From Stomoxys calcitrans (taxonomy: Eukaryota; Arthropoda; Insecta; Diptera; Muscidae), in the NCBI RefSeq assembly GCF_963082655.1, contig NC_081553.1, positions 17,264,643 through 17,328,642 of the forward strand: 64,000 nt of DNA, given 5' to 3'. The notes below the pieces were generated by a model. That model saw only the letters and a list, made by a program, of their open reading frames with translations, was not told where the DNA came from and did not search any database. Below, piece after piece: positions 44,119 to 55,056 of this stretch. The number at the start of each line of letters is the position of its first letter. The first letter of the stretch is position 1. A program made the position numbers and the translations under genes.

Positions 44119-44185
44119 ACAGACAGACGGACGGACGGACGGACGGACGGACGGACGGACGGACGGACGGACAGACGGACGGACA
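44117..44185 (+). repeat. ACGG tetranucleotide microsatellite
   Basis: About a dozen ACGG units with occasional ACAG, near the 3' end of element A. The same motif lies in copies C (46535-46580) and, reversed, D (about 62583-62615). Confidence 0.85.
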
Positions 44186-44741
44186 TGGCTAGATCGACAT
44201 AAAATTTCACAACGATCAAGAATATATATACTTTATGGGGTCTCAGACGAATATTTCGAGTAGTTACAAACAGAATGACGAAATTAGTATACCCCCCATC
44301 TTATGGTGGAGGGTATAAAAAATGGAGTGGTTTGCTGTGAATGTAAACAAAGAACTGTCATCTTAATAAGGTTAAACTGGCTGGCTGTTTTTGGCAGTTT
44401 ACGTGAGACCACACTTTTAAATCAGCCTTGTTACCAACTGTACCGAGTTTGGAAAATCGAAATGCGCTTTCTACCTTTATTATCCCCGTTACAATGATTT
44501 GCATGGATCCCTCAACATCTGGACTAGATCTGATCATATTTGTATGCAGTTGCCATATAGCCCCTTTTTCGGATTGAAGGCATTTAACGCACAAAAACTG
44601 CAGTTCTTACTCGAACCAGTTACAGTTGATATCCTGAAATTTAAAATAGTAATAGTATTTTACCCCTCGATATCCAGTTCACTCTTAATGAAGACATAGA
44701 AACGACAAGAGTAAAAAATAATTTGGAGTTATCTGCGGCAT

Positions 44742-45757
44742 TTTTATACCCTCCACCATAGGACAGGGGTATACTAATTTCGTCATTATGTTTGTAACTT
44801 CTCGAATATTTGTCTAAGGTCCCATAAAGTATATATATTCTTGATCGTCATGACATTTTAAGCCGAACTAGCCATGACCGGCAGTCTGTCTCTCGAAAGC
44901 ACGCTAACTTTCGAAGGAGCAAAGCTAGCCGCTTAAAATTTGGCACAAATACTTCCTATTAATGTAGGTCGGTTGGGATTGTAAATGGGCCAAATTGGTC
45001 CATCTTTTGATATAGTTGTCATATAAACCGATCTTGGATCATGACTTCTTGAGCCACTAAAGGGCACAATTCTTATCAGATTTGGATAAGAGGTATTTTA
45101 TTATGACTTCCAACAACTGTGCTTAGTATGGTTGAAATCGGTCCATAACCGGATATAGCTGTCATATAAACCAATCTGGGCTCTGACTCTTGAGTTCTAG
45201 AGGGCGCAATTCTTATCCGATCTGGCTGAAATTTCGCATGACGTGTTTTGTTATGACTTTTAATAACTGTGCTAAATATGGTTCTATTCGATGCATAACC
45301 TGATATAGCTGTCATATAAACCAAACTGGGATCTTGCCTTTTTGAGCCTCCAGAGGGCGTAATTATTATCCGATTTGGCTGAAATTTTGTACAACAGCTT
45401 CTCGCATGACCTTCTCTCATACGTGTTACAATAAATATTGTCCGAATCAGTTAACCCGATACATCTCCCATACAAACCAATCTCTCTATTTTACTTCTTG
45501 AGTCCCTTAAGGTTGCAAATCTTACTCGAATTGGCTAAAATTTTTACAAAATTACTTCTACAATGGTCTCTAACATTTAAATCAGTTATGATCCGAATCG
45601 GACCATAACTTGATATTGCTCCAATATTATAGCAATTCTTTTCTTTTATCCTTTGTTTGCCTAAAAAGAGATATCGGGAAAAGAACTCGACAAATGCGTT
45701 CTATGGTGGAGGGTATATAAGATTCGGCCCGGCCGAACTTAGCACGATTTTACTTGT
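44742..45757 (-). mobile_element. Helitron-like element B, reverse
   Basis: TATACCCTCCACCAT at 44745-44759 and the inverted ATGGTGGAGGGTATA at 45703-45717, followed by the GGCCCGGCC palindrome and ending AAAATCGTGCTAAG in reverse. Core units are diverged and the microsatellite is nearly lost. Confidence 0.8.
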
Positions 45758-45830
45758 TTTAATAGTTAACTTTATGTTGGAAAAACCTACCAAATACTGA
45801 GGCCAGCCTATCAACCTACCAAAGGAATAA

Positions 45831-46715
45831 CAAGTAAAAGCGTGCTAAGTTCGGCCCGGCCGAATCTTATATACCCTCCACCGTGGATCGCATTTGTCGA
45901 GCTCTTGCCACGGTATCTCTTCTTAGGCAAAAAAGGATATAAGAAAAGATTTGCTCTGGTGTTAGAACGATATCAAGATATGGTCCGGTTTAGGCCACAA
46001 TTAAATTATATGTTGGAGACCTGTGTAAAATGTCAGCCAATTCGAAAAAAATTGCGCCCTTTGGGGGCTTAAGAAGTAAAATACAAAGATCGATTTATAT
46101 GGGAGCTGTATCAGGCTATAAACCGATTCAGACCATAATAAACACGTATGTTGATGTTCATGAGAGGATCTGTCGTACAAAATTTCAGGCAAATCGGATA
46201 ATAATTGCGACCTCTAGAGGCTCAAGAAGTCAATATCCCAGATCGGTTTATATGGCAGCTATATCAGGTTATGAACCGATTTATACCTTATTGGGCGCAG
46301 TTGTTGGATATCATAATAAAATACTTCGTGCAAAATTTCATTCCAATCGGATAAGAATTGCGCACTCTATGGCTCAAGAAGTCAAGACCCAACATCGGTT
46401 TATATGGCAGCTATATCAAAACATGGACCGATATGGCCCATTTACAATACCAACCGACCTACACTAATAAGAAGGATTTGTGCAAAATTTCAAGCGGCTA
46501 GCCTTACTCCTTCGGAAATTAGCGTGCTTTCGACTGACAGACGGACGGACGGATAGACGGACGGACAGACGGACGGACATGGCTAGATCGACATAAAATG
46601 TCGCGACGATCAAGAATATATATACTTTATGGGGTCTCAGACGAATATTTCGAGTAGTTACAAACAGAATGACGAAATTAGTATACCCCCCATCCTATGG
46701 TGAAGGGTATAAAAA
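45831..46715 (+). mobile_element. Helitron-like element C
   Basis: Starts CAAGTAAAAGCGTGCTAAG, ends GGTGAAGGGTATAAAAA, with fewer core units (markers at 46075, 46228 and 46380, spacing 153 and 152). The flanks carry repeated CCTACCAAA-type sequence on both sides (45789-45830 and 46716-46745), suggesting it inserted in another repeat. Confidence 0.8.
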
Positions 46716-46878
46716 TCTACCAATCTTGGTTGGAACCTACCAAAAACGACAACACTGGTAACAAACCGTAAGATAGAGGTATCCTTGGGCATTTCCTCCA
46801 CCAGCACACATTCCATATTGCATGAATTCATTGCCGTAAAAAAGGTTTGTTCCGTTAGATTCTGCACAATTTGACAAA

Positions 46879-47245
46879 TTGTGCTCAAAAAAGGCTCGTG
46901 TCGATAAGAGGGAAGAAATTTTTAAAAAATACGATAGCGGTGCTTTAAAAAAAGTTTATAAGACGTCACAGATGTTGAATCGTGGATCTATGCGCATGAC
47001 TGATTGGGTCTTGCAAGTCGAGCCAAATTCAACAAAAGTCGTTCGTGGAAGAAGAACTTCGAAGCAAATGGTCGCCTGTTTCTTCGGCAAAACAGGCCAT
47101 GTGGTGACAGCTTGACAGCAACGTAGGAGGTCAATTCTGAGTGGAACATCACAATTTGATTACCTGAAGTTTTGGGAGAAACCATGCGGGCTCACACAAA
47201 TCGGCCTAAATCAATGTCTTTTCACCGGTCAAAACGTCGAATTTA
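46879..47245 (+). pseudogene. Mariner-type transposase fragment
   Basis: An open stretch reads KREEIFKKYDSGALKKVYK, then VLQVEPNSTKVVRGRRTSKQ and MVACFFGKTGHV, matching mid-region blocks of irritans-type mariner transposases. The segment with the first catalytic Asp (TGDE region) is absent. Further matches continue in other frames (NSEWNITI near 47137, GQNVEFMG near 47230) with stops and a short gap. Inactive remnant. Confidence 0.8.
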
Positions 47246-47317
47246 TGGGTTGAAAAGGTGTTTCCATAGGAAAATTTTAATTAAGCCTGGCTGAATAAGT
47301 TTTTCGATAGAAAAACG

Positions 47318-47512
47318 TGAACCCAGTCTCGCTGAATTACGTACCGCGCTTCATACTTACACTTTGAAAAACGCAGGTCTCAAAAACTTCCGTCGCATGT
47401 TGTGCACCAGTAAAATGTACCAAGCTACCAGCAATAAGCGTTGGTATAAAAACAAATGTGTATGGGCCAAACTGACCTCTCAAATTTCTAAAATAAAATA
47501 AATATTCCTAAA
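47318..47512 (+). other. Unknown coding-like remnant
   Basis: An open frame without ATG start, entered after a stop, reads EKREPSLAELRTALHTYTLK and FRRMLCTSKMYQATSNKRWY, ending SKIK then TAA with AATAAA immediately after. The composition is protein-like and basic, and the adjacent polyadenylation signal suggests a processed pseudogene or a transposon 3' end. Family not recognised. Confidence 0.35.
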
Positions 47513-48800
47513 AGCCATCATCAAGAGTCATAATTTCAAACATACTCACTTGAATAGGCATACCAAACAGCTGATGGTGTATCCCAACATGGAGCCTAGA
47601 AAAGAACTTTCTACATAGTATTCCAAGGCAAAACGAAGCTTCTCTTTATCTAATTTAGTCGCTTTTGTAAGAAGAGGTAGCTATATTTGAGATTATTTTC
47701 AATTTATATTTCTTTGAATTTATTTTAAATTTTTTACCAGACATATAGGCGCAAAATATTTGAGGTTTGATGCTAAAATCAATGGAAGAATTTTTACACA
47801 ATTTTCCAGACAGCTTCCCCTATGTAATGAAATATCTGCACAAGACTTTGTTTTGATGTGCTCTTCGAAAAATTTACTAAATGTCACCATTATGCAATTT
47901 AAAGGGAATAATTTCTGTATTGCCGCTTGTTTAAATGTTCTTTAATGACTGATTGATTGTCATGTTATTGTGTAGAATGAGGTGAGCTCATTGGAAAATG
48001 GTATTTGGAATTACTGGAATTAGACTTCGCCATTGACCTGTTTAAAAGTAAAGTACAAATTGTACTCCGTTCTTGATACAAAAAAAACCTCTTGATTATT
48101 TTCCCCTTATTTACTTAATACATACATTTTGTGTTCATCGATACATACATTAAATGTGGACAAACCTCGAAGCGCAGGAATTTTAATTAACAATTATACA
48201 TATTTTTTACAAAAATGTGTTGGGATTGTATTCGTAGTGTAATGTATATTTGAATTTATTATTTGAAAAATCCATTTGGTTACTTTTCGAATTGCAAACT
48301 GTCACAAAATTATAAAGGTCTGGTTATGCACTCGTAAATGTACCGTTAATGTAGAATAAATGTATCGGTTAAACGTAGCATTTGACATTACAAACAAAAC
48401 TATTTTTTTAACAAAAACGACTAGAGTCTACGTCGGAAACTTCAGGCATACCTAAAGGGCAAGTCGGAAGAGACGGCCCTACACGAAGTGGTTCGAGAAG
48501 GAGTACGCGATGACGGCTTCTGAATATTAAGAGGGTATTTAACAACGAGGAGATTGGTCGACAGTCACCTCGCTGAATCGCAGGTGGTCAAACTGAGACT
48601 CTTCCTGTGGACGGATTGCCTGCTATGTGACAGGGCTAACAACGCTGACTTTGGAGTTAGTGTGGCCAGAAGGCGGTTTATAGGGGAAAGGGATGTATTT
48701 GGGATTCACTTTCTCGGGAGGGAGGAATGGGGAGCGAATCCTGTGTTTGAAAAGAATGATACTTCGGACTTTACACATTTTTTTTTCACGTAACAAACAC
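47513..48800. other. No gene recognised
   Basis: Mostly AT-rich sequence. From 48420 to 48760 a GC-richer stretch reads partly like coding sequence but with stops; probably transposon debris. Confidence 0.4.
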
Positions 48801-48814
48801 GCAGGGGATATCCC

Positions 48815-50501
48815 CTATATATGCAGTGCATTGCGTTGGCATTTGGGAAATTGGGAGTAGTGTTTATTGATATTAGTCTTAAATTTCTGAACGTCAATGT
48901 CGGTGGGAAAGACATTAGCCGGAAGTCGATTCCACATACGAATGGTTCGGGCGAAAAATAAATTATCTCGGTAATGAATGGTTCGGTCGACTGGCCAATC
49001 AATTACAAACGGGTGTGAGTTACTGGCAAGTCTTGTATTCCTGGTGAACATCCTAACGTCAGGAATAAGATGACGAATATCCCTGGAACACACGTCATGA
49101 AAATAATGGTAGAGCAATACAACGCTACCCACATTCGGACGATGTTCAAGAGAAGCAATAGAGTTGGATACCCTACTGTCCCCAATCAACAACATCGCTC
49201 TCCGTTGAACCAGGTCAAGTAGCTCCAAGGATGATTTTGGAGCTCCTGCCCATATATGAGAATCATATTCTATCCTCGGCTTGATATAGGTAGCAAGATA
49301 TTGAGAAGATCAAAAGAGGTGAAATATTTCTTGCACCGCTTAAGAAAGCCTAAACACTTGAATGCTTCTTTCGACACTTCGAATACGTGTTTTGACCATC
49401 GGACATCACATAGTATCTTCATGCCCAGAACATCAAGAGTATCGGACTGTTCAATATCTATACCGTCGATAGATATCGACGATTGAAGTGGATCAGTGAA
49501 TCGCTTGTGAGACAAGAAACGGCACTGCGTCTTCTGTGCGTTAAAGTCTATTCTGTTCATTCTACCCCACTCGGAAATGGCCAACAAATCCTGGGAGGGC
49601 GTCTTATCCATAATGCGCTTCCTGTCCATAATTTCTTGAGGACTTGGCCTATGGTCGAATGAATATGAATGACACAGGCTACTGTCATCGGCAAATGAGT
49701 AGACAGGATTCGAAGTCTGACCCAATAGATCGTCAATGAAAATAAGAAAAAGGGAAGGGGGAAAAACAGAGCCATACTCATCTGATGAGAACCCATCTAC
49801 AATAACTCGTATGGTGCGATCTCTGAGAAAGCTCGATATAAATCGAACGAAGTTATTACCGACTCCAAAAGCGACAAGCTTTGATAAAAGTGCACCGTGC
49901 CAGACCCTATAAAATGTATTGGAGATATTCAGAGCCACGACTTTACTCTCACCAAACTGGTGGATAGAACGACTCCATCGTTTCGACAAAAATACCATTA
50001 GGTCTCCCGTAGAGCGTTTTCTGCGGAACCCATACTGTCTGTCGCTAAGAAGGCCATTGGAATCTAAGTATCTGACAAGATGATGGTTAACCATACTCTC
50101 CATAACCTTGGAGAGCGCGAAGCATATCGCAACTGGCCGGTTATTCACAGGGTTGTTCACCCCACCATTTTGGGGATGGGCTGACCGTTCGCAAACTTCC
50201 CAGGCGCTGGGAACACTCCCGCACGGTAGGCAAGGTTGAAAAGGTTGCGTAGCGGACGAACAAGTGTTGATATACCATCCGGGCCAGGAGATTTATTAAC
50301 GTCGAGATCCGCAAGGGCCCTTTTAACTGCACGTGTTCGAAAGAATATATGAGGCATCGAACTAGGTACACTATCAATCACGGGGAGTGGTTTATTGCTA
50401 AACGGCAAGCGAAAGCAGAATAGAATACCAAGCCTTAGTTGATGTTTTATGATACTCACACAAACACAGTTTGGTCTTTTCAACATTGTTAGTATGCTCA
50501 T
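48815..50501 (-). pseudogene. Non-LTR retrotransposon RT, near full-length ORF2 remnant
   Basis: On the minus strand: a pre-RT part (RAVKRALADLDVNKSPGPDG, 50157-50501), then the RT core (NRPVAICFALSKVMESMVNH, GFRRKRSTGDLM, SRFADD-type YSFADDSSLCHS, 49270-50160), then the C-terminal part (LDLVQRRAMLLIGDSRV, 48815-49228). Frameshifts separate the three. The usual AGVPQGS block before the LFLIFIDDLL box is shortened, reading YGSVFPPS. The first catalytic motif reads LNISNTF where an Asp is expected. This is a LINE of the jockey/CR1 superfamily, inactive. Confidence 0.85.
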
Positions 50502-51111
50502 CAGTTACCTATAGAATTGAGATTGTAGGAGTGCGACATACGGATCAATCACGGTTGACACATTTACGGATTCTTCAGCATTTTGCCGTTATTAAGCTTC
50601 AAACATAGATTTTTCAAAAACTAAGGTTGCAGATATATTAATTGCGCTACTGAATCGAAATATACATTTCCGAGGTTACACTTCTTCGGTGGAGCTTTTC
50701 ATTCATTCTGACAAGATGACCTAGCCAACACTACCGTTGTATTTTGTAGCGTTTAGCTATGCTAACGTCGTCATACAACTTATATAGTTCGTCCATCAAT
50801 ACAAACTGGTCCATAAATTTGACGAAGAATCTTTCTCTCAAGCACTGCGTAGTCTGCATTCACAAGCAGTATTGCCGTTTTAAGTAGGAAATTCAGCGGT
50901 TCATACAACTCATTGTAACGGCGAAAATAGGTAGTAAAAACGTATTTTAGGGTTCAAACACTTAAATCAGTAGATCGCTAAATTGGGGCAAAAATACGAC
51001 TTTACGAACTCAAGAATTCTTATCCGAAGATATATATATATATATAAAGGGTGCTGTATCGAGATATAGGCCATCTTTGAAATTAAGCCTGTAGAGTGAT
51101 TTCAACAAACA

Positions 51112-51944
51112 TCAAGACGGACAGAAATGTCTCGATCCTATATGGATAACGATGATATAGTACTTTGTAGCGTTGAAGAATAGAATGGCAAAATGACCGT
51201 CCTTCGGTATAACACACCGCATTTTTGGCTTCCAGACATTTGGTAGGTTTTGGTTGGGTTGCGTAGGATTTTTCTTAAATTTTGGTAGGAAATAATTTTC
51301 TTGAGTGGCAACACTGTCCACAAATACCCATGCCTCGGAGCCATATAACAACACGGATAGTATCAGTGTCTTGTATACCGTAATTTTCGTCTGTCGAGAG
51401 GTGGCCTTGTTTCTTAACTACTTGCTTAATCCAAAGTAGCATCTGTTTGCCAATATTATTCTTCGCTTTATTTCAAATCATTCGTTTTGCTTTCGGTGGT
51501 GCCGAGGCATATTAAGTTGCTGACTATCTCAAAGTTGTGGTTCCCAATTTTCCCCATTTTCTTTATTTGCTCGCGAGTTAATACCATTTAGTTTGTCTTA
51601 TTTCTATTCATGCCCTACCCACTTTAATTCTTTCTCTTTCGATTCTTTCAAAGGCTGGAGTTACCTCTTCCAGTGACCGACCCATGATTTCGATGTGGTC
51701 GGCATAGGCTAGTAGCATATGTTTTCTTATCTACTTTTCGTAGAATTTTCTCCAGCAGGATATTAAAGTGATCACACGATAAGCCGTCTCGTTGTCTGAA
51801 ACCTCGTTTGGTATTGAATAGTTCAGAGAGATTCTTTTCTATTCCTACTGAGAAACGTGTTTCAGCGGCAAAACTATATTTTACGGGGTAGTTCGCAAAA
51901 GATTTTTTGGTCCCTAGGGGATCCGTGGACCCCCTAGGGACCAA
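51112..51944 (-). pseudogene. Second LINE remnant (different family)
   Basis: The minus strand reads TKRGFRQRDGLSCDHFNILL (RT QGD-S box region) and later MLLYGSEAWVF, the standard end of an RT C-terminal domain. Sequence between them is frameshifted and shortened. The head of the frame runs through a perfect palindrome at 51904-51947. Confidence 0.75.
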
Positions 51945-51947
51945 AAA
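51904..51947. repeat. Perfect 17-bp-arm palindrome
   Basis: TTTTTGGTCCCTAGGGG (51904-51920), 10-base centre, exact inverse CCCCTAGGGACCAAAAA (51931-51947). It marks the junction of the LINE remnant with unrelated repeat sequence, as expected for a snap-back repair junction or a transposon terminus. Confidence 0.8.
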
Positions 51948-52234
51948 CCCTCTCTTGAGGGGAAGTAGTCCAACCTAGGTAATATGGACATCAAATGAAA
52001 GGTATTGATTTGTAGAGTGCAAAAATGCAAGCAGATGTACAAAATTTTTGACCCGGGAAGGACCTATGGGGTCTTGTAAAATTTATGAAATTGTTATTGC
52101 AATCGTTTTCGTTACCCATGGATTATAGTAAAATTTGTTATTATTATAGTGAGTACCCTTCCATCTCACGGAACTGGCTATTTTGTGATGAGTTGCCACT
52201 TCTCACTGGTTTGGAGATACCAATTTTGGAAAAT

Positions 52235-52977
52235 TTATTCCGAAACATTACTTTGGGGATCAATATTTTCCAAATTTAAGGCCTCAAAATCATTGGAAAC
52301 CGGACCTGTATTGAATTCTTCTTCTTCATCTACTTCTGGAGGAGGGTGTAAGGGATCACATAACTTCCCGACTATTCGACAAAATTCTATAAAAGGATCC
52401 TGGGCATTGCACTTTTTCATAAACTTGAATTTTACCAAATAACCACCCATATATTCCTTCCTCCAGCGGGGTTAGATTTTTTGGCGTGAGCCCAAGATCC
52501 CTCTATGGAATTTGTGTAGGCTCCAGTCTCTGGGTCTTTGAAGGTTAACGAGTGATTAACCGTTAAATGTTTGTATCCATTTGTGTCCAAAGAAAGGTAT
52601 GACTTCCAGCAATCATTAATAATAGTGGTTCCTGGAAGGATACATTTCTTGATGATTGGGATGAGAGTGTCTGCAACCCTTTTATCGACGGGGACCATAA
52701 AACCTTTTCCGGTTTTTCTATCGAAACCTCCAAAAACCCAAATACCCTCTACACGCTTCCCCATGTGGTATTTTCGTTTGCCGATTTCGACATTACAACC
52801 GGGACCACCAAGGGGTACATTAAACATGACCAAGTCATCTAAGCAGACTTCTCTGCAAAAGCTGGACCAATTCACGAGGGTATGGTCAGCGGAAATATCC
52901 ATAAATTTGCCAATGGTAGAAGTGATTATGCTATGTACCCAATATTTTATGAATTGGCCAATTTGGGAGAAACTCAT
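52235..52977 (-). pseudogene. Merlin-type (ISXO2-like) transposase pseudogene
   Basis: The minus-strand frame (52977-52432) shows the DDE_Tnp_ISXO2 signature: NWSSFCREVCLDDL, GGPGCNVEI, GKRKYHMGKRVEGIWVFGG, TIINDCWKSYLSL (second acidic residue) and SIEGSWAHAK (third). The block with the first catalytic Asp, normally between EI and GKRKY, is missing at about 52780. The C-terminal tail (GGYLVKFKFMKKC, FIEFCRIVGKL) continues in another frame to 52235. Merlin elements are eukaryotic relatives of IS1016-type insertion sequences. This copy is dead. Confidence 0.85.
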
Positions 52978-53929
52978 ATGGGATTTATCAAAAAATCTTT
53001 GCTTCCTAATGTAGTTTTCATTGTCCTACTGAAGGGACATAGGTTTTGGGTGGTTATTTGGGCAAAACATACCTTCTTTTTTGGGAACTAATGCCAAATT
53101 CATTTATTTGTCTATCAAGACATCGTTCATCTCCCAAATGCATCATTCATCTCCCAAATGCATCGTTCATCTCCCAAAGTTGCAATATATTGTATATTCC
53201 AATATTCATTTGTCATATTAAATTTTTCGAACGTATCGTATGATGTGTACAACACACACAAAGTTGCTATTTTTAGAATTAAGTACGTTCATTTTGTTCT
53301 TTTTAGTGTGAAAAATTTCCGAAAATCATTCTTTCGGTGGTTTGATAAGGTTACCATATTTGATTTTTTTGGCTTTCTTTGGCTAAAATGTTGCTTTAAT
53401 AATTTTGTAGTATTTTTTTTTATTTTCACTCTTATAAGTTAAAAAAGCACAACTTTCCAAAAGCCTTTGTCAGCATCTTCCATTTTTATTCAAATATTGT
53501 GTTTCTAATTGCAGACCAAAAGCACAACACATTCTTGCACAAACCTTTTTATTTCGTACAGATTGATGAGTTGGTTGTTGTGAAAGAAATATTTATTTTT
53601 CTTTTGAGTATATTTGTTTACAATATATTTAAAAAGTACTTTCTTATTTATTTATTTATCCACAAACACTTCATTTTCTCTAGGTAATTACATGTGAGCA
53701 ACAACACTAACTCTAACAAACACTCAGTTACAATTAGAAGTTTGGCGATCGCGTTTATTTTGCGTAAGAAAATGACTTGTTGCACAGCGACTGTGGTTGT
53801 GCTCTCAATGGACATCCCGAAATATAAATTTTCCCTAGATGAAAAAACAAGTTATGACGAAACGAACACATTTCGGCAAATTTTTCCGTTTGTTTTTTAT
53901 ATGGAGTTTCAACGCGAAAACCGAATATA
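52978..53929. other. No gene recognised
   Basis: AT-rich sequence with a GTGGTTATTTGG string near 53047 that recurs inverted at 52434 in the Merlin pseudogene, and a short CATCTCCCAAATGCATC tandem repeat at about 53127-53178. Confidence 0.45.
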
Positions 53930-54128
53930 TTGGGTTGCCCAAAAAGAAATTGCGGATTTTTCATATAGTCGGCGTTGGCAAATTTGTTCACAGCTTGTGA
54001 CTCTGTAATTGCATTCTTTCTTCTGTCAGTTCTCAGCTGTTACTTTTAGCTTGCTTTAGAAAAAAGTTTTATTAAAAATGCATTTACTTTCTTTTAAAAA
54101 ATCCGCAATTACTTTTTGGGCAACCCAA
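53930..54128. mobile_element. MITE family A, copy 2
   Basis: TTGGGTTGCCCAAAAAG ends, TA-flanked, 199 bp, with the same GTCGGCGTTGGCAAATTTG core in opposite orientation to copies 1 and 3. Confidence 0.85.
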
Positions 54129-54462
54129 TAGTACCGGCCTTTAGATATGACATGTCTGATCGTTTAAAGGCAGCTTAATAGGCACATTTTGAAATCCTCA
54201 ATGTTCATGGGGCCTTTACACTTTTTAGCGGCAAGTAAGGTAACGTAACCTTCTCGTTTTAAGTGCTCTCTGTATAATGGCTTTTAGATAATCAATCGAC
54301 TTTTTAGAAATATACCCTTTAAAAAATTTATTTTCCATTTTTTTTTATCTTATAAATAACAAAACCTATATCATATAGTTTATGTACATTTGCCTTACTT
54401 AAATAATATCACTTGAATTAGAGTCGATTTTGTCCATAATTTAGGTATATGAGATGATCCTT

Positions 54463-54520
54463 TTACTTTGCCGCCAGCTTTTGTCTTAACAAATCCATTT
54501 GCCTTCTGATAGTAACAGGA
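54463..54520 (-). other. Alternative or orphan last exon of TMEM135-like gene 2
   Basis: On the minus strand, a TACTTTCAG acceptor is followed by 58 bases coding, in phase with exon 58887-58556, PVTIRRQMDLLRQKLAAK then TAA. It is clearly similar to the last exon at 55132-55057 (PLTGRRQIELVKQKVEATYK). Either the gene has two alternative 3' ends or this is the last remnant of a third paralogue. Confidence 0.6.
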
Positions 54521-54714
54521 CTGAAAGTAAATAGAAATTATAGTAGTTATATCTAATAAAACATATAAGTTATATAAAATGACATAGAAACAAGTTATTG
54601 ACTAAATGTTAGAAAAAAAAAATTGAACTTTTAAATTTGAACATTAACATGTACACAGGCTGAAAGCTTGGTTAGGCAAAATTTTAAATATCCTGCAACA
54701 AGGTAGTATACAAT

Positions 54715-54870
54715 AATTGAAATCCACATGCAAAATTTTTAGTGGCTCCAGAAGTAAAATCCGGAGATTGGTATATTGGGAGCTTTAGCTTGCCATGATT
54801 TGGCTCATTTGCAATACCAACCGACCTCTAAGCCCATTACGTTGAGGTGTTACAAACAGAATGACTTATA
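54715..54870 (+). repeat. Degenerate Helitron-like core fragment
   Basis: GGTATATTGGGAGCTTTAGC, TTTGCAATACCAACCGACCT and GTTACAAACAGAATGAC match core and 3' parts of elements A and C. No ends are preserved. Confidence 0.55.
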
Positions 54871-55056
54871 ATATGAACATGGATTATATCAAACATAAAA
54901 TAAATACATAAAAACATAAAATAAATCATCGGAAGGATAATTTAGTTTCGGAACATCCTTATCCTTTGTGAATTGTGTTAACGGAACATGCGACAGTATT
55001 TTTATTCACCAACATTTGATTTAATAATTGTTCATACTTTAATAGCTTAACCAGAA

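Larger units (their letters stand above)
42803..44320 (+). mobile_element. Helitron-like (HINE-type) element A, 1.5 kb
   Basis: Starts CAAGTAAAAGCGTGCTAAG and then has a palindrome TTCGGCC-G-GGCCGAA (42822-42836). A subterminal TATACCCTCCACCAT (42842-42856) is matched by the exact inverted ATGGTGGAGGGTATA at 44303-44317. Inside are 153-bp core tandem repeats and an ACGG microsatellite. Subterminal inverted repeats, core tandem repeats and an ACGG/GTCY microsatellite are the known layout of non-autonomous Helentron-related elements (DINE-1, mini-me, pearl). No Rep/helicase is present. Assignment is by structure only. Confidence 0.75.
42633..44430. mobile_element. MITE family C, copy 4, split by Helitron-like element
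   Basis: The left half (CAAGGCGTATTTAAAAGGCG to about 42802) and right half (about 44321 to AAATCAGCCTTG at 44430) form one element interrupted by 42803-44320. The inverted ends match over about 27 bp. Confidence 0.8.
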
